In this document: in pieces, positions 46,112 to 54,367 of the stretch | Position numbering within the stretch: position 1 is the stretch's first letter | Layout: each line of letters starts with the position of its first letter | Assembly: GCA_947494695.1 (NCBI GenBank) | Contig: CANLWB010000002.1 | Location: forward strand, 248,001-312,000 | From: an uncultured Flavobacteriaceae bacterium | GTDB taxonomy: Bacteria; Bacteroidota; Bacteroidia; Flavobacteriales; Flavobacteriaceae | Length of the DNA stretch: 64,000 bases | Direction of reading: 5' to 3' | The notes under the pieces: generated by a model | What the model was told of the DNA's origin: nothing | Databases searched by the model: none | Seen by the model: the letters and a program-made list of their open reading frames with translations, nothing else | Made by a program: the position numbers and the translations under genes

Positions 46112-47245
46112 ATGGCACAAAAAATAAAATTAGGTATTTTAGGTGGAGGAGGAGATTCCCTTATTGGAGTACTTCATAGAGTTGCATCTGCAATGCATGA
46201 TCAATACGAAATAGTTGGTGGTGTATTTAACCCGGTTTTTGAAGAAAATATTGGGTTTGCTGAGAAATTAGGAATAAGAACCGATAGAATATATAAAGAC
46301 TTCGATACTTTTGTTGAGGAAGAAACTAAACGTCCAGAAGAAGAAAGAATACAGGTAGTTTCTGTTTTAACACCAAACTTCTTGCACTTTCCAATGGCAA
46401 AAAAACTTATTGAAAATAGGTTTCATGTCATTTGCGAAAAGCCATTAACAACAACTTTAGATGAGGCTTTTGTTTTAGAGTCGGCTCTAGAAAAATCTAA
46501 AACAGTATTTGCTGTGACGTACACGTATACCGGGTATCCTATGGTGCGCCAAATGCGTGAAATGATTCAGTCTGGCGTTATTGGAGATATTCAAAAGGTA
46601 GACGTACAGTATTATCAGGGATGGATAAATCCTGTACTTCAAGATAAAGAATTGAGGAAAACGATTTGGCGTTTAGATCCTGAAAAAGCTGGAATTAGTT
46701 GTTGTGTGGGAGATATAGGAACGCATGCATTCAATATGGCAGAGTATTTAACTGGAATGGAAGTTGAAACTATTCTGGCAGATTTAAATACCAGATATGA
46801 TGACAATGCATTAGATGTAGATGGCACTATTTTAATTCGTTTCTCTAAACACGTTAAAGGTGTTATTAGATCGAGTCAAATTGCTACCGGAGAAGAAAAT
46901 GGACTAGCTGTGAAAATTTATGGAACCAAAGGAGGTTTTAATTGGGAACAAGAAAATCCAAATGTCTTATATCACTTAACAGATGATAAGCCCGTACAGG
47001 TCTTAAAACCAGGGCATGCATATAATGGTGCCGTGTCTTTAGATGGTACCAAGTTACCTCCAGGACACCCGGAAGGAATTTTTGATTCTATGGGGAATAT
47101 CTATTACGGAGTGGCAAAAGCCATTAGAGGTTTAGATTATGATACAGGAGAATATCCTAATATAAATGATGGAGTTAGGGGGATGAAATTTATTGAAAAA
47201 TGTGTGGAATCTCATAAGAAAGGTAATGTTTGGTTAGATTTATAA
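46112..47245 (+). CDS. Cytosolic Gfo/Idh/MocA-family oxidoreductase
   Basis: Unlike the three left-arm relatives, this 377-residue protein has no signal peptide. It shows the nucleotide-binding motif LGILGGGGDSLIGVLHR, the EKP motif in ICEKPLTTTLDEAF and the active-site helix CCVGDIGTHAFNMAEYLTGME. Members of this branch include inositol/3-keto-sugar dehydrogenases and C-glycoside-processing enzymes of the DgpA type. Its position directly after the permease suggests it reduces or oxidises the imported keto-sugar in the cytoplasm. Confidence 0.88.
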   Translation: MAQKIKLGILGGGGDSLIGVLHRVASAMHDQYEIVGGVFNPVFEENIGFAEKLGIRTDRIYKDFDTFVEEETKRPEEERIQVVSVLTPNFLHFPMAKKLIENRFHVICEKPLTTTLDEAFVLESALEKSKTVFAVTYTYTGYPMVRQMREMIQSGVIGDIQKVDVQYYQGWINPVLQDKELRKTIWRLDPEKAGISCCVGDIGTHAFNMAEYLTGMEVETILADLNTRYDDNALDVDGTILIRFSKHVKGVIRSSQIATGEENGLAVKIYGTKGGFNWEQENPNVLYHLTDDKPVQVLKPGHAYNGAVSLDGTKLPPGHPEGIFDSMGNIYYGVAKAIRGLDYDTGEYPNINDGVRGMKFIEKCVESHKKGNVWLDL

Positions 47246-47350
47246 AGCTGAATTAATTATGAAACGAGCCTTATACCTAGATTGTAAAATACATCGAAAC
47301 ATATAATGGCGAGTTACATCTAACCAATGAAAAACAATAAAATTTAATAG

Positions 47351-48403
47351 ATGAAAACAATAAAAGGCCCTGCTGTTTTTTTAGCGCAATTTGCAGGGAG
47401 TGAAGCTCCATTTAATACCTTGGATGGGCTATGTAAATGGGCAGCAGGTTTAGGGTACAAAGGTATCCAGATTCCAACCTGGGAATCAAGTTTAATTGAT
47501 ATTGAAAAAGCTGCTGAAAGTCAGACGTATTGTGATGAGTTAAAAGGTAAAGTAGCATCATATGGATTAGAAATAACAGAATTATCTACACATTTACAGG
47601 GACAATTGGTAGCTGTTAACCCAGCTTACGATACTATGTTTGATGGTTTTGCCCCAGAACATGTTAGAAATAATCAAAAAGCGCGAACAGAATGGGCTAT
47701 TGATTTTGTTAAAAAATCGGGAACTGCCAGTGGACGACTAGGTCTTAAAGCTCATGCTACATTTTCAGGAGCGTTAATGTGGCATACCATGTATCCGTGG
47801 CCGCAGCGTCCCAACGGATTGGTAGACATGGGATTTAAAGAATTGGCCGACCGTTGGATACCGATATTAGATCATTTTGACGAACACGGTGTAGATGTGT
47901 GTTATGAAATTCATCCAGGAGAGGATATTCATGATGGTACAACCTTTGAGCGCTTTTTAGAAGCAACAAATCATCATAAACGTGTTAACATTCTTTACGA
48001 TCCGAGTCACTTTGTGCTCCAACAATTAGATTATTTGGCGTTTATCGATTATTACCATGAGCGAATTAAGGCGTTCCATGTTAAAGATGCCGAGTTTAAT
48101 CCAACAGGGAAGCAGGGTGTTTATGGCGGATATGCTGATTGGAAAAATAGAGCAGGACGTTTTAGATCCTTGGGAGATGGTCAGGTAGATTTTAAAGGCA
48201 TCTTTTCAAAACTAACAAAATACGAATGCGATTTTTGGGCAGTTATGGAATGGGAATGTTGTATAAAATCTTCAGAACAGGGTGCTAGAGAAGGTGCACC
48301 TTTTATTAAAAAGCATATTATTGAAGCGGCCGAAAGAAGTTTTGATGATTTTGCCGGTGGTGATATTGATGAAAATCATTTAAAACGTATTTTAGGTATT
48401 TAG
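47351..48403 (+). CDS. Cytosolic sugar phosphate isomerase/epimerase-family TIM barrel
   Basis: The 350-residue protein has no signal peptide and belongs to the AP-endonuclease-2/IolE-like TIM-barrel family. Metal ligands are visible in VCYEIHPGEDIHDG (Glu), NILYDPSHFVLQ (Asp, His), IKAFHVKDAEFNP (His) and FWAVMEWECCIK (Glu). The GDGQVDFKGIF loop is typical of the branch found with Gfo/Idh/MocA partners in 3-keto-sugar clusters. It is separated by 105 bp from the oxidoreductase and 11 bp from the DUF1080 lipoprotein gene. Confidence 0.87.
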   Translation: MKTIKGPAVFLAQFAGSEAPFNTLDGLCKWAAGLGYKGIQIPTWESSLIDIEKAAESQTYCDELKGKVASYGLEITELSTHLQGQLVAVNPAYDTMFDGFAPEHVRNNQKARTEWAIDFVKKSGTASGRLGLKAHATFSGALMWHTMYPWPQRPNGLVDMGFKELADRWIPILDHFDEHGVDVCYEIHPGEDIHDGTTFERFLEATNHHKRVNILYDPSHFVLQQLDYLAFIDYYHERIKAFHVKDAEFNPTGKQGVYGGYADWKNRAGRFRSLGDGQVDFKGIFSKLTKYECDFWAVMEWECCIKSSEQGAREGAPFIKKHIIEAAERSFDDFAGGDIDENHLKRILGI

Positions 48404-48414
48404 ATAAATTTAAA

Positions 48415-49212
48415 ATGAGCAGAATATTAGCGTTATTAATTGGGCTTTCCATAATGTCTTGTAAACAACAGGTTAAAGAGGAGCATACGGCTTTCGTTGA
48501 TCAGGAGGTTAAAGATACCATCGTTGAGCCCACAGATCCTAAGGCCACCGAATTTTACGAACCGGTACCTCCAACGGTAAACCCTATGGGGAAAAATGGA
48601 ATACCGAGTGATGCCATTGTATTATTTGATGGGAAACATTTTGATCATTGGGTGCATGCCAAAGACAGTCGTCCGGTAGAATGGGTTTTAAATGAGGATG
48701 GTTCGACCACGGTTAAAGATAAATCTGGAGACATAAAAACAAACCAAGTATTTGGCAGTGTACAGCTACACATAGAATGGCGATCGTCTCCAGAGCATAA
48801 AGGAAGCGGACAAAACCGAGGTAATAGTGGTATTTTTCTTCAGGAGCGCTATGAAGTTCAGGTTCTGGATAATAACGATAATGAAACTTATGTAAACGGA
48901 CAGGTTGGATCAATATACAAACAATCTGTCCCTTTAGCTAAAGCTTCTGTGGCTACCGGAGAATGGAATGTTTATGATATTATTTACCATGCGCCAGAGT
49001 TTAACTCCGATGGAGAGAAGACTAAATCAGCGACCATCACCGTACTGCATAACGGTATTTTGATTCAAGATCATTTTGAAATTCAGGGAACCACAGAATA
49101 TATTGGTTGGCCTAAAAATAAATCTCATGGGAAAGCAGCTCTAAAGCTTCAGGACCATGGCGATCATAGTAGAGTGAGCTATAGAAATATCTGGGTGAGG
49201 ACGTTGGATTAA
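48415..49212 (+). CDS. DUF1080 (3-keto-disaccharide hydrolase type) lipoprotein
   Basis: The 265-residue protein has a short lipoprotein signal (MSRILALLIGLSIMSC), an acidic linker and one DUF1080 domain (~residues 60-262). The domain opens AIVLFDGKHFDHWVHAKD, has the GNSGIFLQERYEVQVLD core and ends KLQDHGDHSRVSYRNIWVR. The core is closer to the second domain of the 29773 protein than to the 37048 protein, so the island has at least two DUF1080 subtypes. It is the last gene of the plus-strand operon and converges on fabF. It would hydrolyse the 3-keto-glycoside in the periplasm. Confidence 0.87.
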   Translation: MSRILALLIGLSIMSCKQQVKEEHTAFVDQEVKDTIVEPTDPKATEFYEPVPPTVNPMGKNGIPSDAIVLFDGKHFDHWVHAKDSRPVEWVLNEDGSTTVKDKSGDIKTNQVFGSVQLHIEWRSSPEHKGSGQNRGNSGIFLQERYEVQVLDNNDNETYVNGQVGSIYKQSVPLAKASVATGEWNVYDIIYHAPEFNSDGEKTKSATITVLHNGILIQDHFEIQGTTEYIGWPKNKSHGKAALKLQDHGDHSRVSYRNIWVRTLD

Positions 49213-49242
49213 TAAGGCGATGATATTTAAGTGATATTTTCG

Positions 49243-50490
49243 TTAGTCCGTATATTTTTTTAGAATTAACGCCGCGCAATGGCCTCCAAATCCAAAGCTA
49301 TTACTTAATGCATAATGAACTGGGGTTGAGGTTGATTTACCCAAAGATAGATTCAGAGCTTTGGGAATGGCTTCATCCACTTTAGACGTGTTTATGGTTG
49401 GAGGAATAAGATCGGTATATATAGATAGACATGTCGAGATGGCCTCTATAGCTCCTGTTCCTCCCAAAAGGTGGCCAGTCATGGATTTAGAAGCACTTAC
49501 TTGTACCGAATCAAGACTTGAATGGAACAATGTTTCGATGGCTTTAACCTCCGATAAATCACCTAAACCAGTGGATGTGGCATGCGCGTTAATGTAATTG
49601 ATGTTTTCTGGTGTAATATCGGCCTCTTTGATACCGCTTTTCATTGCGAGATAAGCGCCGAGCCCTTCTGGGTGTGTGCCGGTGATATGATGGGCATCAG
49701 AGCTTTCTCCACCACCAACAATTTCTCCATAAATGTTTGCGTCTCTTTTCAATGCAGACTCCAGGCTTTCCACAATTAAAGCACCGCTTCCTTCTCCAAC
49801 AACAAAACCATCCCTATCGGTGTCAAATGGTCTTGAAGCCGAACTAAAATTTTCATTATTGGTAGACATAGCCTTCATGGCATTAAAACCGCCTATTGAG
49901 GCTTCTGTAACAGGAGCTTCCGAACCACCGGCTATAATAACGTCTGCCTTTCCTAATCGAATATAATTAAAAGCCTGAATAATACTTTGTGTAGAGGATG
50001 CGCAAGCAGTAACCGGGCAATAATTTATGCCTCTAAGTCCATGTTTAATGGAAATTAGACCAGATAAACCATTAGCTATAATTTTTGTAATAAAAAAAGG
50101 ATTAAATCTTGGGTTGAGGTTATTATGCGCATAATTTATGAGTTCCCGTTCGAACGTATCAAAACCTCCAATACCACTTGAAAAAATAACGCCGATTCTG
50201 TTCGTGTCTAGCTTTGAAAAATCAAGTTTTGCATCCTTGATGGCTTCATCGGCCGAGATTAATCCATATTGACTAAACCGATCTAGTTTTCTAATCTCTT
50301 TTCGGTTGAAATAATCTAAAGGTTCATAATCTTTTATTTCGCAGGCAAATTGTGTCTTGAACTTACTCGGGTCGAACCGTGTTATTTTGTTTGCACCAGA
50401 TATGCCATTTAGTAAATTTTTCCAATAGTCCGCTACATTTTTTCCTATTGGTGTAATGGCGCCTAAGCCTGTTATAACTACTCTTTTCAT
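49243..50490 (-). CDS. fabF: 3-oxoacyl-ACP synthase II-type ketosynthase
   Basis: The 415-residue condensing enzyme has the Cys-His-His triad: Cys in CPVTACASSTQSI (residue ~165), His in NAHATSTGLGD (~303) and His in KSMTGHLLGGTGAIEA (~340), plus the final GGHCAALILKKY. It elongates acyl-ACP with malonyl-ACP. It is not in a fab operon here; its only neighbour is a TetR regulator. A palindrome matching one upstream of tetR lies just before its start, so expression is probably repressor-controlled. It may be an accessory ketosynthase responding to fatty acids rather than the housekeeping FabF. Confidence 0.9.
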   Translation of the reverse strand: MKRVVITGLGAITPIGKNVADYWKNLLNGISGANKITRFDPSKFKTQFACEIKDYEPLDYFNRKEIRKLDRFSQYGLISADEAIKDAKLDFSKLDTNRIGVIFSSGIGGFDTFERELINYAHNNLNPRFNPFFITKIIANGLSGLISIKHGLRGINYCPVTACASSTQSIIQAFNYIRLGKADVIIAGGSEAPVTEASIGGFNAMKAMSTNNENFSSASRPFDTDRDGFVVGEGSGALIVESLESALKRDANIYGEIVGGGESSDAHHITGTHPEGLGAYLAMKSGIKEADITPENINYINAHATSTGLGDLSEVKAIETLFHSSLDSVQVSASKSMTGHLLGGTGAIEAISTCLSIYTDLIPPTINTSKVDEAIPKALNLSLGKSTSTPVHYALSNSFGFGGHCAALILKKYTD

Positions 50491-50505
50491 TTTTATATTC
50501 TGTTT

Positions 50506-50523
50506 ATATACCGTAAGGTATAT
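50506..50523. promoter_or_regulatory. Candidate TetR operator upstream of fabF
   Basis: ATATACCGTAAGGTATAT has perfect 7-bp arms around GTAA. It sits 16 bp before the fabF ATG and matches 16 of 18 positions (inverted) with the site before tetR. Confidence 0.7.
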
Positions 50524-50539
50524 GATAATTTAAATTTTT

Positions 50540-51130
50540 TTACTCTAATACGATTTGAAGAATTTCTTCTTCTAAGAAGTCCATATTGTCTAATAGAATC
50601 TCCGGTTTATTTAATGTTTTAGCTAATAGAATGCTACCTTCAATTAAAGAAATCATGCGATAGGTGAATTTGTCGACATCTATTTTTTTTAGTTCCTTGT
50701 TACGAATGCCTTCTGTTAAAATAGAAGCCAATGTATGCTTCCATTTCTCAATCATTTTCACAACTTCCTGTTTCAATAATTCATTGCCGTCGTCGGCGTC
50801 TGCAGCTGTATTTAAAATGGCACAACCTCCATTTTTAGATATAGGTTTGAAGGTTGCTCTGTGATACTTTAAAAATGTTAGGAGTTTATTTACTGCTAAC
50901 GTCTCTTTTTCAACTTCAGAAAGTATGGATCCGGTCTGCAACTTATAATTGTACTTTAAGGCTTCTAAAGCAACTTCATTTTTATTCTTAAAATTCCCGT
51001 AGATGCTACCTTTAGTTAGACCCGTGGCATGAGTTAAATCTGATAAATATGTCCCCGTATATCCTTTTTTATTGAATATAGAAGCGGTTTTCTCAATAAT
51101 ATATTGCCTGGTTTTTTGTGACCGAATCAT
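50540..51130 (-). CDS. TetR-family transcriptional regulator
   Basis: The 196-residue protein has the N-terminal TetR helix-turn-helix (ASIFNKKGYTGTYLSDLTHATGLTKGSIYGNFKNK, residues ~12-46) and a helical ligand domain with a TetR_C-type GGCAILNTAADADD motif. The gene is 49 bp upstream of fabF on the same strand. Matching palindromes lie before each gene, so it probably represses itself and fabF. The ligand is unknown; an acyl-CoA or lipid is a reasonable guess from the neighbour. Confidence 0.88.
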   Translation of the reverse strand: MIRSQKTRQYIIEKTASIFNKKGYTGTYLSDLTHATGLTKGSIYGNFKNKNEVALEALKYNYKLQTGSILSEVEKETLAVNKLLTFLKYHRATFKPISKNGGCAILNTAADADDGNELLKQEVVKMIEKWKHTLASILTEGIRNKELKKIDVDKFTYRMISLIEGSILLAKTLNKPEILLDNMDFLEEEILQIVLE

Positions 51131-51137
51131 GATGCAA

Positions 51138-51155
51138 ATATACTTTACGGTATAC
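51138..51155. promoter_or_regulatory. Candidate TetR operator upstream of tetR
   Basis: ATATACTTTACGGTATAC begins 8 bp before the tetR ATG and matches the inverted fabF site at 16 of 18 positions, supporting autoregulation. Confidence 0.65.
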
Positions 51156-51208
51156 GAAATACCAAATTTTTATAACATGGCATATTTTTTTAAGAAAACA
51201 TAAAGTCG

Positions 51209-51742
51209 TTATAAACTATCAATCCATGCAGCTATGAGTTGTACACCTTCTTCGTGAATCCATGCTCTTCCAATTTCTGGTATTCGAATATCGACTTTAT
51301 TAGAGTTTATTCTAAACAATAAACTAGAAGCTTTAGAATTTCCCGGGTCAATTAGTCGACTTGTTAAAGTTTGCTGGTTTGTGTTAGCTGTACCCATTGC
51401 ACCATATGGGTTTTCATGTATATAAACACCTGTTGGAAACGAAACGAAATTAGGGTCGATTATGTTGCTATTTAGAAACAGGTCATTTGCTACTAAAACT
51501 CCGGTAAAATTATTATTCGTGAGTGTATTACCGAAAATTTCAACATTTTTAGGATTTAAAATCATGCTTTCGGTACCAGCGGGTACATGACTTACTATAT
51601 TCCCGAAAGGAGCAAAATTCGTTCTGTTGTTGTCATGACAATTATTATGAGGTATTCGAGTTACACTACTGCATTGAAATAATCCTGGTAAATCAAAAAC
51701 AAGAATAGCGACCTTTAGGGGGCGTTTTAGGTAGAATTTCAT
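51209..51742 (-). pseudogene. Chimeric remnant: beta-helix protein fragment joined to a diheme-cytochrome C-terminus
   Basis: The 177-codon frame looks built from pieces. Residues ~17-108 resemble the later part of the parallel beta-helix protein that accompanies SO2930-type diheme cytochromes (DLPGL, NFAPFGNIVSHVPAGTESM, VEIFGNTLTNNNFTGVLV). The last ~60 residues (LIDPGNSKASSLLFRIN...IPEIGRAWIHEEGVQLIAAWIDSL) resemble the C-terminus of that cytochrome family itself. The haem CxxCH motifs and the N-terminus of both are missing, and there is no signal peptide. An internal deletion across two adjacent genes would explain it. A translated product cannot be excluded, since the frame is open. Confidence 0.55.
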
Positions 51743-52062
51743 AGTAGATTAATTTGATTATGGAGAAGTAAATGTATAAAAAAGGCCTGTGAAGATTTTG
51801 ATCTAGATCAAAAAATGATATCGTTAGGTAGTGAGGTGTTAAAAAAATAAACCTCCATATAATGAGGTGCTTACCAAAAACTTTGGTTATTTATGAATTT
51901 AAACCACGTCATTTGGTATTCCATGTTTGAAGTTTCTAAATAATTGGGATATCATTGAATTATTTAAAATAAAACAAGCTAAAAATAGAAGGATTAATAA
52001 TTTTAATCAAAAAAATATTCGTTTTTAGAGTTGTTGTCAAAATAAAGTTATAGCTTTGTCCT
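51743..52062. other. Intergenic region before the arg leader, with promoter
   Basis: No gene is seen. At its right end TAGCTTTG (52051-52058) is a perfect TAnnTTTG -7 element, with TTG at 52031-52033 giving a 17-nt spacer. This predicted promoter would start transcription at or next to the leader-peptide ATG at 52063. Confidence 0.6.
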
Positions 52063-52137
52063 ATGAAAAATTTAAAACATAAACTACGTTATTCTCTCCC
52101 CGGTTTGCCCGCACGACGTCGCCGTCGCTGCATCTAG
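52063..52137 (+). CDS. Arginine operon leader peptide 1 (attenuation)
   Basis: A 24-residue ORF starts MKNLKHKLRYSLPG and ends LPARRRRRCI before TAG. Five consecutive Arg codons (CGA CGT CGC CGT CGC) sit near its end, upstream of the arginine operon. This is the pattern of an attenuation leader whose ribosome stalls when charged Arg-tRNA is scarce. The Arg codons lie inside an inverted repeat (GGTTTGC 52102-52108, GCAAACC 52148-52154) that is followed by a T8 run (52170-52177). The ATG lies five bases past a perfect -7 promoter element, so the mRNA may be leaderless. Confidence 0.85.
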   Translation: MKNLKHKLRYSLPGLPARRRRRCI

Positions 52138-52177
52138 TTTTATGCCCGCAAACCAAAACGTAATTTTAATTTTTTTT
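52085..52177 (+). terminator. Candidate attenuator terminator in the arg leader
   Basis: TACGTT (52085-52090) and GGTTTGC (52102-52108) pair with GCAAACC (52148-52154) and AACGTA (52157-52162), with an inner CGACG/CGTCG stem over the Arg codons. T-rich DNA including T8 (52170-52177) follows. It overlaps the leader ORF, as required for coupling to translation. Confidence 0.6.
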
Positions 52178-52247
52178 CATAGTGTTCAAATTTATATCCA
52201 TAGTATTTCAAAATAAAGTTAAGTCCATAAGGATTAACAGTTTTCCC

Positions 52248-52277
52248 ATGCGCCGCAGATTTTCGCGTCGCCCGTAA
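52248..52277 (+). CDS. Second arginine-rich mini-ORF (leader peptide 2)
   Basis: ATG 52248 opens a 9-residue frame, MRRRFSRRP, ending at TAA 52275-52277: five Arg in nine residues. It lies between the first leader and the first structural gene (52389). A CGCCC-GTAA-GGGTG tetraloop hairpin (52269-52282) spans its end, with a T5 run (52290-52294) a little downstream. The composition is too biased for chance in this AT-rich genome, so I read it as a second Arg-sensing leader. Weak points are the small size and the absence of a clear promoter or strong terminator of its own. Confidence 0.6.
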   Translation: MRRRFSRRP

Positions 52278-52388
52278 GGGTGTTGTATGTTTTTGAACTT
52301 AGGTGTGTCCGGTTCAGTATTCAGAAAATTACAAGCAATAAACAATAAGTTAAGAATTACAATCATATTCTTAACATATAAAAACAAC

Positions 52389-52982
52389 ATGGAAACTGCA
52401 TTTAATAAAGACATAAAAATAGCAATCGAACAGGCAAAAGCGTTTTGTTTGGACGAAGGGTTGGATATAGAACTTGCCTATGAGGTTTCAGATGAATTAT
52501 TAGATACCATTTCTCAGAGGTCGAAAGAACTTCCATCAATGTACTTTGCAAGCAAAGACATGTTGAAGGGGCGTCTTAAAAACGGATGCTATTTATTAAA
52601 AAAAGGAGATGAGGTTTATGGTCATATATTTGCTCATAAGCATCAGGTTCATAAGTACGCTGTTTACGAGCGTTCATCGTTATGGATACACCCTCAATAT
52701 CGCAATCAGAAAATAGGATTACTATTAATGCATTTGCTTACCGGGCGATTTACTAAAGACTTTCTTATTTCAATAGCTCAGGAACCCAGAGTTCATCATA
52801 ATAATGAATTGCTGGGGATGGTACATATAACACTATCTGAAATTTCTCCAATTTTAATCGAAACCCTAGAACAAATAGGAAAGTTAAGAGATGAATACAA
52901 GTATAAATATTATGTTAACCCCTATTTTGAGTCAAAAATTAAACAGTTTAATAAGATTCTCAGTAGAGAAAAAAAAGTATAA
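52389..52982 (+). CDS. GNAT-family N-acetyltransferase, first gene of the arg/pro operon
   Basis: The start is ATG 52389 (METAFNKDIKIAIEQ), because frames extending upstream run through the leader region. The 197-residue protein has the acyl-CoA-binding motif of GNAT enzymes in WIHPQYRNQKIGLLLMHLL (residues ~98-116), which fits Q/R-x-x-G-x-G/A only loosely (QKIGLL). It heads the operon right after the arginine attenuator. It is therefore the best candidate for the missing first step (N-acetyl- or N-succinyl-glutamate synthesis), since no argA or argJ is present. That role is inference. Confidence 0.7.
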   Translation: METAFNKDIKIAIEQAKAFCLDEGLDIELAYEVSDELLDTISQRSKELPSMYFASKDMLKGRLKNGCYLLKKGDEVYGHIFAHKHQVHKYAVYERSSLWIHPQYRNQKIGLLLMHLLTGRFTKDFLISIAQEPRVHHNNELLGMVHITLSEISPILIETLEQIGKLRDEYKYKYYVNPYFESKIKQFNKILSREKKV

Positions 52983-53037
52983 CAGTTAAAGTTTGAAATT
53001 TTAACATGTCAACCGAAATAATAAAACAGTAACAACA

Positions 53038-54213
53038 ATGAAGAAATTAGTAATAGCATATAGTGGTGGATTGGATACATCGTATTGTGCAGTTAGCCTG
53101 TCTAAAGCATATGAAGTACATGCAGTAAGTGTTAATACAGGCGGTTTTACACAGGAAGAAATCAGTCATATAGAAAGCAATGCCTATAAAATGGGCGTTG
53201 CAACTTATAAGAATGTTGATGCGGTTGCTACATTTTATCAAAAAGTAGTGAAGTATTTAATTTTTGGTAATGTTTTAAAGAATAATACCTATCCATTATC
53301 GGTAAGTGCAGAGCGAATTGTGCAGGCCATTGAAATCGTAGAATATGCAAAAAGCATAGGTGCACAATACATTGCACACGGAAGTACCGGGGCAGGAAAC
53401 GACCAGGTAAGATTCGATATGATCTTTCAAACACTGGCACCGGAAATAGAGATCATTACTCCTATAAGAGATCAAAAATTAACCAGGCAGGAAGAAATCG
53501 ATTATTTAAAATCGAATGGTATAGATATGTCCTGGGAAAAAGCACAGTATTCTATTAACAAGGGGCTTTGGGGAACCAGCGTTGGAGGTTCTGAAACCTT
53601 AACGTCTGAAAAACCATTACCAGGAGAAGCGTATCCTTCACAGTTAGAGAAAGACGGCGAAGAAAAAGTAAGGCTAACATTTAAAAATGGTGAGTTTGTT
53701 GCTCTAAATGGAGAAAGCAATGCGCCACAGGTTAATATTGAAAAATTAAATGATATCGCTTCAGCCTATGCCATTGGTAGAGATATTCATGTTGGAGATA
53801 CCATTGTTGGAATAAAAGGGCGGGTAGGTTTTGAAGCTGCTGCGGCATTAATTACTGTAAAAGCACATCACTTACTAGAAAAGCATACACTTACCAAGTG
53901 GCAACTTCAACATAAGGAGTATTTATCAAGTTTTTATGGTATGCATTTACATGAAGGGCAGTATTTAGATCCGGTGATGCGAAACATTGAGTCTTTTTTA
54001 GAAAGTAGTCAGGATAATGTAAGCGGAGAAGTAACTGTGACCTTAAAACCATATCATTTCTCGTTAGACGGTATCGTATCAGAGCATGATTTAATGAATG
54101 CTAAGTTTGGAAGCTATGGTGAGGTGAATAAAGGCTGGACGGCAGATGAAGCCAAAGGTTTTATTAAGATTGTTGGAAATCAGAACAAAATATACCAACA
54201 GGTGAATTCTTAA
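53038..54213 (+). CDS. argG: Argininosuccinate synthase
   Basis: ArgG ligates citrulline and aspartate with ATP. In the 391 residues the PP-loop ATP motif AYSGGLDTSYCAV is at the N-terminus. HGSTGAGNDQVRFD (citrulline/ATP site) and WEKAQYSINKGLWGTSVGG follow. The sequence differs from the E. coli type but fits the Bacteroidota branch. It is the second gene of the operon, 55 bp after the GNAT gene, with a 154-bp gap before argC that holds nothing clear. Confidence 0.96.
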   Translation: MKKLVIAYSGGLDTSYCAVSLSKAYEVHAVSVNTGGFTQEEISHIESNAYKMGVATYKNVDAVATFYQKVVKYLIFGNVLKNNTYPLSVSAERIVQAIEIVEYAKSIGAQYIAHGSTGAGNDQVRFDMIFQTLAPEIEIITPIRDQKLTRQEEIDYLKSNGIDMSWEKAQYSINKGLWGTSVGGSETLTSEKPLPGEAYPSQLEKDGEEKVRLTFKNGEFVALNGESNAPQVNIEKLNDIASAYAIGRDIHVGDTIVGIKGRVGFEAAAALITVKAHHLLEKHTLTKWQLQHKEYLSSFYGMHLHEGQYLDPVMRNIESFLESSQDNVSGEVTVTLKPYHFSLDGIVSEHDLMNAKFGSYGEVNKGWTADEAKGFIKIVGNQNKIYQQVNS

Positions 54214-54367
54214 GGAGGAGAGCTGAGATGTTGGGTTATTGAGTTATTAAGGGATGAACGTTGTAGACACGAGTCAGTTATTTCAATTTTGGGAGACATC
54301 ACGTCATTTAAAAAGCTCAAATAACCACCGCATTTCGATATGACTTTAAACGATAAAATAGTACAAA

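Noticed and set aside
52287-52388. Upstream start of the first GNAT gene (MFLNLGVSG...)
   Set aside because: The added residues translate leader RNA and lack GNAT features; ATG 52389 fits the family better.
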